A DNA stretch of 57,368 nt, taken from positions 1-57,368 of the forward strand of contig CABVRX010000024.1 in NCBI GenBank assembly GCA_902500825.1. Direction: 5' to 3'. Numbering within the stretch: position 1 is the stretch's first letter; the number at the start of each line of letters is the position of its first letter. Below the pieces are notes generated by a model. It made no database searches, was not told where the DNA came from, and was given only the letters and a program-made list of their open reading frames with translations. Made by a program: the position numbers and the translations under genes. Below are positions 17,627-27,141 of the stretch, one piece after another. The stretch is from an uncultured Nitrospira sp. Its GTDB lineage: Bacteria; Nitrospirota; Nitrospiria; Nitrospirales; Nitrospiraceae.

Positions 17627-18502
17627 ATGCCCCGTCGGGTATTGTTCGTTTGCGGAAGTCTGTTCCTTCTCATCGGCCTTACGACCATCGCAGGCGCTGG
17701 TGAACCGTCCGACCCGGAAGCAGCTATTCGTCAAATGGTCAGGGCCAATGCGGAAAAAGACCTCCCGACGCTCTCTCGCCTCATGGCTCACGATGCCGAT
17801 ATCGTCAGTTACACGGTGGGCGGCCGAAAATACGTCGGTTGGCCGGAGTTCGAACGAGAAATGCGTGAGGAATTCATCAACACGCAGAAGATTGAGATTC
17901 CGATTACGGAGCTCAAAGTCTGGACGAAAGGCGACCTGGCCTGGTTTACGATGGAGCTCGACTATACCCGCTATGTCGGCGAAGGATCGGCAGTGAAGCG
18001 GACAGTGCTTCCCTTAAGAGAAACCGGCGTCCTCGAACGTCGTGCCGGCCGCTGGCAGCTGTTATCGTGGCACGAGTCATTTCGATCCGCCCAACCGGGA
18101 GGTCCTCTTGCCTCACCCTCGATATCCGCAGGATCGCAAAAACTCGTCAGCAATGCTGCCGCAACGGCACCTGACGTGAGCGGGGAATGGGATATTCTCG
18201 AAGTCGAGGACGAAAAACGCTATAAAGCGACGTTAGACAAGAATGGGAACGGTCCCTACACGCAACAGGGCGGACGGTTTACTACGACAAAAATTGAGAA
18301 CCGCCTATGGCAAGGCACCTGGCATCAACCCGGTAACGATCGCGAAGGCGGGTTTGAGGTTCTCCTGTCGGAAGACGGCACGCAGGCAAAGGGAATCTGG
18401 TGGTACACTCGAGTCGATACGAGAAAAAATATTCCACCGAAGGAACACGGTGGGACCTACCACTGGAAGAAAGCGACACTCTCACCAGCCAACGCCCAAT
18501 GA
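17627..18502 (+). CDS. Exported NTF2-like protein
   Basis: 291 residues from ATG 17627, preceded by GGAG 6 bases upstream; ATG 17615 is an alternative. A signal peptide (LFVCGSLFLLIGLTTIAGAG) is followed by an NTF2/SnoaL-like domain: ASDPEAAIRQMV..., LSRLMAHDADIVSYTVGG, and LAWFTMELDYTRYVGEG. The last third (SGEWDILEVEDEKRYKATL) is a second beta-rich domain of unknown family. It lies 81 bp upstream of the PHM-like gene. Confidence 0.7.
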   Translation: MPRRVLFVCGSLFLLIGLTTIAGAGEPSDPEAAIRQMVRANAEKDLPTLSRLMAHDADIVSYTVGGRKYVGWPEFEREMREEFINTQKIEIPITELKVWTKGDLAWFTMELDYTRYVGEGSAVKRTVLPLRETGVLERRAGRWQLLSWHESFRSAQPGGPLASPSISAGSQKLVSNAAATAPDVSGEWDILEVEDEKRYKATLDKNGNGPYTQQGGRFTTTKIENRLWQGTWHQPGNDREGGFEVLLSEDGTQAKGIWWYTRVDTRKNIPPKEHGGTYHWKKATLSPANAQ

Positions 18503-18582
18503 GTCGGCTTGTTTTTTCTGAGCCATACCAACAACTCGGAGTCCGCTTCACCATCACTGCTTCATTTCCTCTGGGAGGTCTT

Positions 18583-19587
18583 ATGCGCAGATCCCTCATT
18601 CTTTTTATCTCTACCTTCTTCATGATCTCATCAGCCTACGCTGATGGTAGCCATGATCATCATGCCATCCCCACGCTGAAAAAGCAGGTGGGCTCAAAGA
18701 TCACCTATGGAGAGAACACGGCGACCCTGACGTTTGGTCCCATTGATCTTCCTACAGGCCATGGTGAAGGCGACATGGGCGATTCCATGCCGCGGTTCAA
18801 CTTCCAGTTGCCTGAGGACAAGTATTTGATCGGCTTCAAGTCGGCTCTTTCTACAGTCGATGGGAAAGAATTGCCGAGAAATTACCTACATCATATTTTG
18901 ATGATCAACAACACCAGGCCCAGCGTCTCCTGCCCCGGTGAGCCGCTCTTCTTCGGTGGAGCCGGGCTCGAAATGTCCGAAACGCAATTCCCGGAAGGAT
19001 ACGGCGTGAAGCTCTCGGCAGCTGACAAGTTAATGACGGTCGTCGCATTCTATCACGGCGCTCCACCCACCAAGGACGTCATCGCGACCTTTACGATGTA
19101 TTTTGCGCCGAAGGCCAAACCGGTTAAAGCGATGGATATCTATCAGGTCGGCGTCAACATCGTCTGCTTCACCAAATTCGGCGATCGGCCTGCGGATCAG
19201 ACCGACGAAGGGATCGAAATCGGGCCGGGTGTCCAAATCCGTACGGCCCCATTGAAGTTTAGTATGGACGGCTGCGTCAAATACGCCTATCCGCACGGCC
19301 ACGATGAATTGCTTCTGATCGCATTGGAAAATAAAACCAAGAAACAGACCCTCCTCCGGACTGTGCCGGATGTTGAGCGAGACGGAACGCTCCGCGAATT
19401 CTTACCCCACCAAGTCTATAAGGATGGCCAGGGCTTCCAGATCTCCAAGGAAGATGACTATGAGATGGTGATGGTCTACCACCATTCCCTACAAAAAACT
19501 GAATCTCAACATGGTATGGGTAATTACCTACTCTATATGACGCCTGGTGCCTGCTCGGATCAGGGCAAGACCGCGGCCGCCTATTAA
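18583..19587 (+). CDS. PHM-type copper monooxygenase-like protein
   Basis: 334 residues with a signal peptide and GGGAGG ribosome site 5 bases before ATG 18583. The sequence carries the metal-ligand pattern of peptidylglycine/dopamine copper type II monooxygenases in correct order and spacing: HH at 103-104 (NYLHHILMIN), His at 158 (VVAFYHG), HxH at 238-240 (YPHGHDEL), and a Met near 312 (HGMGNYLLYMTP). In that family these residues bind CuH and CuM and the enzyme hydroxylates C-H bonds with ascorbate and O2. The segment PEGYGVKLSAADKLMTV also fits the strand before the third His. The substrate in this organism is unknown. A conserved SHDHH stretch after the signal peptide may bind metal too. 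Confidence 0.72.
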   Translation: MRRSLILFISTFFMISSAYADGSHDHHAIPTLKKQVGSKITYGENTATLTFGPIDLPTGHGEGDMGDSMPRFNFQLPEDKYLIGFKSALSTVDGKELPRNYLHHILMINNTRPSVSCPGEPLFFGGAGLEMSETQFPEGYGVKLSAADKLMTVVAFYHGAPPTKDVIATFTMYFAPKAKPVKAMDIYQVGVNIVCFTKFGDRPADQTDEGIEIGPGVQIRTAPLKFSMDGCVKYAYPHGHDELLLIALENKTKKQTLLRTVPDVERDGTLREFLPHQVYKDGQGFQISKEDDYEMVMVYHHSLQKTESQHGMGNYLLYMTPGACSDQGKTAAAY

Positions 19588-19595
19588 TCTTCTCC

Positions 19596-19634
19596 TCGCA
19601 GGCCTGCCGGCAGGAACTCCGGCAGGGCCTGCGA
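19596..19634 (+). terminator. GC-rich hairpin after the PHM-like gene
   Basis: A stem of 15 against 16 bases with a single bulge (19596-19610 with 19619-19634) and an 8-base loop, 8 bp after the stop. It lacks a T tract but should end the transcript. The remaining 256 bp up to 19890 show no gene. Confidence 0.55.
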
Positions 19635-19890
19635 ACGGTCTGTACTATTCCTACCGTTCAAAATTGTTCATTCAAACGGCCCTGTAATCCCTCGTCCCCT
19701 ACGAAAGAAGCAGCCTTTGGCTGTGGGTTTCTCGCCCCCGCTTGTGGTATCAAATCACACAATCTGTACTAAAGCATCCAAGTAGTATTGCGCGACTGAG
19801 GTGGTTGATTGACGCGCGGCGGCGATACGCAGCAGCCCGCTGAATGACCTTCCTGACGGCAGGCTTGCCCAGAAACACGGGAATCGTACC

Positions 19891-22800
19891 ATGCCGCAGA
19901 GTGAGCCCGTCGCCATCCTTCTCGTTAATGCGATCGCTGAAGAAATCAAACTGGCCACGCTCAACTTCCGCAGATTCTTTCCGAACTGCCTGGTCGAAGC
20001 CGTCTACACCGTGGAGGAAGCGCTTCAGTGGGGACAACGGGCGCCATGGCAGCTCATCGTAATCGATGAGGCCTTGCTCACCCGGCCCGCCGCGCCTGTC
20101 TTCTCAGAATTGAGGCGGCTTGCGCCTTATGCCACGCTCATACTGCAGACGGATCGTAGCGATTCTACTGCGGCCTTGGATGCGTTTCCGGCAGATGTGG
20201 ATTTTCTCCTGTATAAGAATTCGCCGGGGTTTCTCGTCGAACTGATGTTGTACACAAGAGGTGCGTTCGAAACACGCGCTATCCGTATGACACTCAAACA
20301 GCTGGAGGACCGCCACGGCCGCCTCGTCGACCTTCTCAGTGATGGATTATACGAACTTGATGGGGAAGGACGATTTGTGTATCTCAGCCCGCTCGCCACG
20401 GAAATGCTGGGTTCCACACAGGACGAATTAATCGGCACTCCCTATTCCGCCGTCGTGCCGCAGGATCAACAGGATCGCGCTCGTCATCATTTCAATGATC
20501 GCCGAACAGGAAGGCGAGCAGCCCACCGGATCGAGCTCGACCTCATTCGCAAATCATCCCCGGACAAACCAGCCCACACCCGAGTTAGAGTCGAGGTCAA
20601 CGCAAGAGGACTGTATGATTTAGATCACCGATACCTGGGAACGCTGGGTTTGTTGCGCGATCTATCGCAGCACCATCGGCAAACAAAGACCATTGATCAG
20701 CTTGAGCATCAACTTCGTGAATCGGATCGACTTCTTTCCATTACACAGCGCTTTTCAACCCTGTCAAAAAATCTGTACGTTCCTCACGACGCTATGTATG
20801 TCCGATCTCAACTCCTGCTCAAAACCATCCGCGACGCTCATCTGATCGAACAAATAGACTCTCTGGCCACGTACGCCGCTGAAGCCGCCCATATCGGAAA
20901 AGAACTAGGCCAAATCACTACGGACATCATCACTCGCCGGGACACCATCAACGACATCATCGAGACCGTCCTGGCCGCCATCCAACCTCCTCGTGCGCTT
21001 ACGAATACCGGGTGGATTGAACGGGCTTACGGGCAAAATCTTCCGTCTTTCACCGGAAGTCTCGACTCCATGATGAATCTCGTTCGTATTCTCCTCGCAC
21101 ACGCCCGACGCTATGTGGCCACCGTAGGAACTCCCCATCGATTACGAATCAGCACCAGGGCGATCAACAAATATGGAGTTCCCATAGACCTAGAGACATC
21201 CTTGTTTCCTCAAACAACATTCGCCGAATTCGAAATTCACATCCAAGAAACAGACATCATCGCCGCGCCCGAAGAACTGCCTCTAGAGACACCACCCGGC
21301 GACATCCTTGAGGCCTATGCGTTAATCAAGCGACTTGGAGGCCGTTGGGATTTTCTTGCCCAGGCCGGCGGCTTCCTGTCCATCACAGTGTGGATTCCGT
21401 CGGAACAACCCCCAGTGCCGGACAGCCCCGGTGTACCTGAGACCTCGCCCGTTTCTTCGGCAGACGATGCGGTTGAACGGACTACCGAGACAATCCTTCA
21501 GGCTCCGACGCCCCCCTTACCGACCGCCCCCTTTCCTTCCGTCCAAACAACGAAGTCTGTGCCGGACCGCCGCAAACGCACTCGGACGACGGTCGACCTC
21601 CCGATGCGCCTTACGATCGGCAATGCCGCCTACGAAGGTATCATGACGAATCTGAGTCCAAGCGGAGCCTCGTTGGAGATGGAGGGAGTACTCCAGTCAT
21701 TCGAACAACAGCCCGTCTACCTAGTATTTCTAACAGCCAGTAGTATCTTGGAACTGGATGCCACCGCGCACGACCGAGGAGAATCCTCTCTGCAGACCGG
21801 GATCGGACGGCGAACCTCGCGTCTTGCACTCGAGTTCACGGCGATCAACGAAAGTCAGCAGAAGATGCTCATATCGTTTATTGACGCGGCACAAATACAT
21901 GCACCGGCTATCACGGTTGAAGCTCAGTTTCCACCGATCGAGAGGATGGGTCATCCTTTAGCGGCCTACACAGAAACCGGCCTTCGAGGAACAGACTCTC
22001 GTGAGGCCGTGAGAGTTCGAGTCGCACTGCCGGTCCGTCTTGAAGGTTCTACCGCTGCAGCCGGAAGTCTACTCGGCATTGCCGTCAACTTCAGCCGAGG
22101 CGGCGTATGCGTGCAAACGGAGCCGTTCTTGAAAATAACCGATGAGGTGATCACCCTTCGATTCTCTTCGATCGGCGACCATGATCGGCTGAGGACACAG
22201 AAACCGGAGGCGCCGGAAACGATCCTGACCGGGCGTATAGTCCATCCCGCTCCCGACACCACGGTGTCACCCGAGCCGACACCAGACCCATCGCATTCAG
22301 GACAGCGCATCGGTATCTGTTTTTCCCACCTGACGCCATTCGCCGAACGGGAAGTCAACCGCGTGCTTGCGAAACACATCGGTTCCTCCAAAGACTTTAC
22401 GGATCGAGACGGCAGGCCATTCATCATGAGCGACAGATGGGAATGCCGAAATACGCATGGCCAGACCCTCGCCGTGACGGTCGATCATGCCCGCCATCAT
22501 ATTTCATCCGACACGCCGATCGTCGTTCTCATTCCAGGGTTTGGATTGACTCAAACCGACTATGTACCGCTCTCGTTTTACCTCGCTGTCAACCAGGTGC
22601 GCGTGCTGCGCTATGACCACTCGAACCATGTCGGCCAAAGCGAGGGCAATATTTCACAGATCACGTTGCGTAACATGCAGGCTGATCTCCAGAGCGTCCT
22701 GGACTTCGTCCATGCTACATGGCCCACTGCTCCGGTGACTCTCCTCGCTGAAGACATTGCTGCACGAGTTGCGATGAAAGTCATGGCCCAGAACAGGTCA

Positions 22801-24117
22801 GCTGATCAGCTTTTCTTGTTGAATCCTGTCCTTGATATAGAAACCGCTCTTTCCCCCGTCGACCGCTCCAAGGTCATTGAAACTTACCGGCAAGGCCATC
22901 GGCGTGGCGTTGTCAATCTCTGGGGTCTCAATGTCAACTTCGACAAGTTTATCGGCGATGCGATCATGGGAGAATACGTCGACTTGGCCTCGTCAAGGGC
23001 CGACTTTGCTCAACTGGCTACTTCGCCTGTTATCCTAGTCTCTCCCAGAAAGAACCGTCCGATTGAACACGTGTTCGGCCGTCAATATCAATCTCTCACC
23101 GCCCTGGAAACCGGCTCAACGGTTGTATCGCTGCCGATGGACGTGTCCGCAGAACCCGGCGCCAACGACGAGCGTCGTACCGAAGCCTGCAAGATGATCT
23201 TAAAGATGATCTCACCTTCTCTGATCAATGCCCCTCTCTCGGCTCAGGTGCGGGAACCAAACCCCCGTGACGTGTATCAACAGCGACAGCTGGAGCATGA
23301 GCGCATCTGCATTCGCTATCACGTCTCGCAGGCCACGCGCAGCGCTCTGTGGGGGGCTTACTTGGCCCATCTCTCCCAGCTCGAAAACCTGCCGGACTAT
23401 TCGGTCTTGACCAATGAACTCTATCGCCGGCTTCTTCCCCTTGAGTCAGGCATGACTATCCTCGATATCGGCTGCGGTCAAACGAGCTTCGTCAATCTCC
23501 TGCTTACCAATCAGGCCTATCGGGTGGCTCATCAAAAAAACGGACGGGCGTCCCTCCCGCTCCGCTATATCGGGTTGGACCAGTCGCACGAATCGCTTAG
23601 ACTTGCGGAACAACAGATCCATGCCTTCGCTGAGGAGCTGCCCGGCACACTCACTGCTACCGCTCCAATCGACCAATGGTTATCGACAAGTTGGGCGCAT
23701 ACAGACTGGAATGCCCCTTTTCCTTTCACCGATGGATCAATCGAGCGTATTCTCTGCCATCTTTCGCTCTCCTTTACCCCCTCACCTCTACATTGCCTCA
23801 GACAGATGCTTCGAATCTTGCATCCGAATGGAACGGCCGTCGTGACCTGTTTTCAACCGCATACCGACCTCTCAATGCTGTTTCGCCGCCACCTGAGTGC
23901 AGCAGACCATAATGAATTTAGTTCTCCGGCCAAGATCGTTCTTCACTTTCTCGGCCGTCTGCGTGAAGCCGTTCGCCACGGCTTATTACATAACTATGAA
24001 CGGAATGAGCTCGCCGGTCTGCTGACTCATGCCGGTGCAGGTCCAATCCAGTTTTTCACCGTCTTTGACAACCAGTTTCTCCTCGCCGTTGTACGGAAGA
24101 CCAAATCCGCTGGATGA
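19891..24117 (+). CDS. 1408-residue fusion: receiver-like, PAS, degenerate kinase, two PilZ, dead LuxD-like hydrolase, methyltransferase
   Basis: Domains in order, with rough residues. 1-125: receiver-like fold, Asp of LIVIDEALL retained but the N-terminal acidic pair lost. 140-260: PAS (LLSDGLYELDGEGRFVYLSP). 270-510: remnant of a kinase dimerisation/ATPase region, without a phospho-His or DxGxG. 555-670 and 700-840: PilZ domains with both c-di-GMP motifs in each (RRKRTR with NLSPSG; REAVR with NFSRGG). 870-1120: alpha/beta hydrolase like LuxD acyl-ACP thioesterase (LRYDHSNHVGQSEG), but the nucleophile elbow reads LLAEDIAARVA, with Asp where LuxD has Ser. 1180-1400: class-I SAM methyltransferase with intact TILDIGCGQTSF. 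A cytoplasmic c-di-GMP-controlled effector is likely. Upstream of the kinase gene at 24218 by 100 bp. Confidence 0.85.
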   Translation: MPQSEPVAILLVNAIAEEIKLATLNFRRFFPNCLVEAVYTVEEALQWGQRAPWQLIVIDEALLTRPAAPVFSELRRLAPYATLILQTDRSDSTAALDAFPADVDFLLYKNSPGFLVELMLYTRGAFETRAIRMTLKQLEDRHGRLVDLLSDGLYELDGEGRFVYLSPLATEMLGSTQDELIGTPYSAVVPQDQQDRARHHFNDRRTGRRAAHRIELDLIRKSSPDKPAHTRVRVEVNARGLYDLDHRYLGTLGLLRDLSQHHRQTKTIDQLEHQLRESDRLLSITQRFSTLSKNLYVPHDAMYVRSQLLLKTIRDAHLIEQIDSLATYAAEAAHIGKELGQITTDIITRRDTINDIIETVLAAIQPPRALTNTGWIERAYGQNLPSFTGSLDSMMNLVRILLAHARRYVATVGTPHRLRISTRAINKYGVPIDLETSLFPQTTFAEFEIHIQETDIIAAPEELPLETPPGDILEAYALIKRLGGRWDFLAQAGGFLSITVWIPSEQPPVPDSPGVPETSPVSSADDAVERTTETILQAPTPPLPTAPFPSVQTTKSVPDRRKRTRTTVDLPMRLTIGNAAYEGIMTNLSPSGASLEMEGVLQSFEQQPVYLVFLTASSILELDATAHDRGESSLQTGIGRRTSRLALEFTAINESQQKMLISFIDAAQIHAPAITVEAQFPPIERMGHPLAAYTETGLRGTDSREAVRVRVALPVRLEGSTAAAGSLLGIAVNFSRGGVCVQTEPFLKITDEVITLRFSSIGDHDRLRTQKPEAPETILTGRIVHPAPDTTVSPEPTPDPSHSGQRIGICFSHLTPFAEREVNRVLAKHIGSSKDFTDRDGRPFIMSDRWECRNTHGQTLAVTVDHARHHISSDTPIVVLIPGFGLTQTDYVPLSFYLAVNQVRVLRYDHSNHVGQSEGNISQITLRNMQADLQSVLDFVHATWPTAPVTLLAEDIAARVAMKVMAQNRSADQLFLLNPVLDIETALSPVDRSKVIETYRQGHRRGVVNLWGLNVNFDKFIGDAIMGEYVDLASSRADFAQLATSPVILVSPRKNRPIEHVFGRQYQSLTALETGSTVVSLPMDVSAEPGANDERRTEACKMILKMISPSLINAPLSAQVREPNPRDVYQQRQLEHERICIRYHVSQATRSALWGAYLAHLSQLENLPDYSVLTNELYRRLLPLESGMTILDIGCGQTSFVNLLLTNQAYRVAHQKNGRASLPLRYIGLDQSHESLRLAEQQIHAFAEELPGTLTATAPIDQWLSTSWAHTDWNAPFPFTDGSIERILCHLSLSFTPSPLHCLRQMLRILHPNGTAVVTCFQPHTDLSMLFRRHLSAADHNEFSSPAKIVLHFLGRLREAVRHGLLHNYERNELAGLLTHAGAGPIQFFTVFDNQFLLAVVRKTKSAG

Positions 24118-24217
24118 AACAGCCCCTCGGGTGTATACTTTACCCTAGTGATGATACGTAGACAAACTTCCACCACGGCAAACTACACGGGCGCATAAAA
24201 CCTCGCCCACCACGCTC

Positions 24218-25495
24218 ATGACGGATCGCACAGCTCCAGAATCGGCTCCTTGTCAATCAACCACGGCGTCGCTGCAACGACTCACCCGGTTCGCACGGGA
24301 TATGGAGCATCCGACAAGCCTCCCCATTATTGTAGAGCGCATTCTTTCCGGTCTCTCTGAAGTATCCGGGTACTCTCAAAGCACTCTCTATCTGTTTGAT
24401 CGCGAACGCGAATGTTTCTGCCAGATGGTTTCACAAGCGCAACCCCTATCGATAACAGCGTTTCCCCCTGTTCCGCTCCAGCATCCACTTGTTCAACAAC
24501 TGACTCACCGCCAAGACATCCTCGATTCGTCCGCATTGACCGATTCCCTTTGCGGGACATCGTTGAACAACACGTTGGGTGGCCAACATGCCACTTTCCC
24601 CAACAATTTGGCCATCCCACTGCTGAATCGAGGACAGTTGATCGCCTTTGTATTGCTCCAATCCGGAATAGATGCCTCTGCCATTCCCTCCCCTACCATA
24701 GAACTCTTGGCTGCGATGGCTCAAACTGCCGCCAACGCGATCGACTCTCTCCTGCTGTATGAGGATCTCCGGCAGTCCCATGTCCTCATGCGACGAACCG
24801 ATCGATTGCGTTCCTTGGAAACCATTGCCGGAGGGTTCGCCCATGAAATCCGAAATCCCTTGACCTCAATCAAGACCTTTATTCAGCTGGCTCCTGAGCG
24901 TAAGGATGACAGTCAATTTATCAGTGAATTCAGCCGAATAGTACTCAATGACGTCCATCGAATCGAACGGTTGATTCAGGAGATTCTTGATTATGCTCGG
25001 CACATGGAACCCCGATTGACCGATGAGGATTTGAATGAGATCGTCTTGTCGTGCCTATACTTCATCCAAGTGAAAGCCGACAGCCGTGGGATCAAGATTG
25101 AAAAAGATTTGGCGCCTGAGCTTCCTCGTGGCATGTTGGATCGGCAACAAATCAAACAGGTCCTTTTAAACCTGCTTCTGAATGCAATGGATGCCATGAG
25201 CGAAACAATCGGAACCCTCCGAGTACGGACCACTAGACTCCAAAAAGCGAACGGTGACATGTGGACCCAGATAGCGATCGAAGATACAGGGCCCGGCATC
25301 TTACCCGAAAATCTCGACCACATCTTTGACCCATTCTTTACCACCAAACATGTCAGCGCCGTGAATGAAGGAACGGGGTTGGGGCTGACCATTGCTCATC
25401 AGATCATTCGAGAGCATCGAGGAGAGATTCAAGTTCAGAGCACGGTAGGGATCGGAACAACCTTCCGCATCAATCTTCCCTCTCATCGGGATTAG
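24218..25495 (+). CDS. GAF-domain sensor histidine kinase
   Basis: 425 residues, no membrane segment. Residues 25-185 form a GAF sensor (PTSLPIIVERILSGLSEVSG, LFDRERECFCQMV). The H-box FAHEIRNPLTSIKTF places the phosphorylated His near residue 209. The N-box (VLLNLLLNAMDAM), G1 (EDTGPGI), F-box (FDPFFTTK) and G2 (GTGLGL) are intact. It is cytoplasmic and lies 16 bp upstream of the NtrC-type regulator, so the two form a classical pair (NtrB/NtrC-like). The ligand of the GAF domain is unknown. Confidence 0.92.
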   Translation: MTDRTAPESAPCQSTTASLQRLTRFARDMEHPTSLPIIVERILSGLSEVSGYSQSTLYLFDRERECFCQMVSQAQPLSITAFPPVPLQHPLVQQLTHRQDILDSSALTDSLCGTSLNNTLGGQHATFPNNLAIPLLNRGQLIAFVLLQSGIDASAIPSPTIELLAAMAQTAANAIDSLLLYEDLRQSHVLMRRTDRLRSLETIAGGFAHEIRNPLTSIKTFIQLAPERKDDSQFISEFSRIVLNDVHRIERLIQEILDYARHMEPRLTDEDLNEIVLSCLYFIQVKADSRGIKIEKDLAPELPRGMLDRQQIKQVLLNLLLNAMDAMSETIGTLRVRTTRLQKANGDMWTQIAIEDTGPGILPENLDHIFDPFFTTKHVSAVNEGTGLGLTIAHQIIREHRGEIQVQSTVGIGTTFRINLPSHRD

Positions 25496-25511
25496 AACGC
25501 AAGGAGCGATT

Positions 25512-26942
25512 GTGGAAAGCTCGGTTGTGAGGAAACGAGTTCTGTTGATCGATGACGATCCCCGAGTCCGTGCTTCTCTCAAGATGGTTCTCGAACCACT
25601 CTATGACATTCTTCAAGCGAGTGATGCACATGAGGGGCTTGATGTGTTTCGGAAAGAGGAGCCCGACCTCATCCTCCTCGACGTCATTCTCCCGGGAACC
25701 GACGGCCTTGCAGCGCTTCAAACGCTTCGCACGGAAAGCAAGATGACCCCCGTCATCATGCTTACAGGCACCAAGTCTGTCAAAACAGCCGTTGACGCGA
25801 TGAAGCTCGGGGCTGCTGATTATCTCTCGAAACCGTTCGACGTCGATGAGCTCCGTATCGTCATCGATCGAGTCCTAAACTCCTCCGAATTGGAACGAGA
25901 GGTCAAGCAACTGCGGGCTCAAGTGGTCCAACGCTATGCTTTCCATAATCTCATCGGGAAAAGTCAGGGCATGCAAGAGATCTACTCAAAAATTGAGCAA
26001 GTTGCCGACAGCCGGACCACGGTGCTCATTACTGGAGAAAGCGGCACGGGAAAGGAATTGGTCGCGAGAGCCTTGCACTACAACAGTGCCCGGCGCGAAC
26101 GCCCTTTCATTGCGCTGAACTGTGCAGCGTTGCCGGAAACACTCATTGAAAGCGAACTCTTCGGCCATGAAAAAGGGTCTTTCACGGACGCGACAGCTCG
26201 GCGCGTCGGACAGTTTGAGTTGGCAAACACCGGAACGTTGTTCCTGGATGAAATCGGTGACTTAAGTCCGGTCACACAGGCCAAGCTCCTACGTGTCATC
26301 CAAGAACGCGAATTTACAAGAATCGGTGGGGTTCAGCCGATCAAAGTCGATGTCCGTATTGTGGCTGCGACGAACAAGAATCTTGACGACCTCGTTCGAA
26401 AAGGACAGTTTCGAGAAGATCTTTACTATCGTATCAACGTCATTGCCCTCTTTCTCCCTCCACTCCGCGAGCGCGGGGAGGACATTCCGCTCCTGGCCAA
26501 GCATTTCCTCGATAAACGGCTGGAAGAGGAACGACGTCCCAGAATCGAATTCGGAAAAGACGCACTGGAGCTTCTGACTCGTTATGCTTGGCCGGGCAAT
26601 GTTCGCGAGCTGGAAAACTTCGTCGAGCAAGCGTTTATCTGGTCTCAACACGCCGCGCAAATTACTCCGGAGCATTTGCCGACGCTGATCAAGAACGACT
26701 CCCGTTCAACGTCGCTTCGAGACGATACGCTCGCCGGTCGCATGTCGCTCGAAAAAGCCGTCATGGAATTTGAACGAGAAATTATCCTTGATGCATTGAA
26801 ACGAACCAATTACGTACAAACCCACGCCGCGAACCTACTGGGGATCAGTCGCCGAATGCTCAAATATCGAATGGACACCCTCGGCATCGGTCGCCCTGAC
26901 AATTCCACCATCCATGAGCCTGACCAACCCATGCAAGAATGA
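25512..26942 (+). CDS. NtrC-family sigma-54 response regulator
   Basis: 476 residues from a GTG start with AAGGAG 5 bases upstream. Receiver domain is canonical (RVLLIDDDPRVRASL, DLILLDVILPG, TGTKS, SKPFD). The AAA+ sigma-54 domain has GESGTGKE, GSFTDA in the loop that contacts sigma-54 (GAFTGA in most members), and TLFLDEIGDLS. A Fis-type HTH is at the C-terminus (YVQTHAANLLGISRRMLKYR). It is the regulator for the kinase at 24218. Targets are unknown; promoters of the -24/-12 type such as 13001 are candidates. Confidence 0.93.
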   Translation: MESSVVRKRVLLIDDDPRVRASLKMVLEPLYDILQASDAHEGLDVFRKEEPDLILLDVILPGTDGLAALQTLRTESKMTPVIMLTGTKSVKTAVDAMKLGAADYLSKPFDVDELRIVIDRVLNSSELEREVKQLRAQVVQRYAFHNLIGKSQGMQEIYSKIEQVADSRTTVLITGESGTGKELVARALHYNSARRERPFIALNCAALPETLIESELFGHEKGSFTDATARRVGQFELANTGTLFLDEIGDLSPVTQAKLLRVIQEREFTRIGGVQPIKVDVRIVAATNKNLDDLVRKGQFREDLYYRINVIALFLPPLRERGEDIPLLAKHFLDKRLEEERRPRIEFGKDALELLTRYAWPGNVRELENFVEQAFIWSQHAAQITPEHLPTLIKNDSRSTSLRDDTLAGRMSLEKAVMEFEREIILDALKRTNYVQTHAANLLGISRRMLKYRMDTLGIGRPDNSTIHEPDQPMQE

Positions 26943-27141
26943 CACACTTATGCACAAGAATGTCACATTTATTCACATATACCCCCTCCATTCTGTCAAT
27001 AAGATAGGTTCCCTATTATTATTGTAAACTACGTATAGTTGCCAATCTTCAGACCACTACCTTATATTGAATTTCATTGTAAGTTCATGAAAAGGAATGA
27101 TAATTGCTTACTCCTACTATGGGTTGGAGTAAGCAGCGAGC

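Noticed and set aside
27094-27107. GG-N10-GC spacing upstream of the HD-GYP regulator
   Set aside because: Spacing fits sigma-54, but the -24 box reads AGGAAT rather than TGGCAC, so it may be chance.
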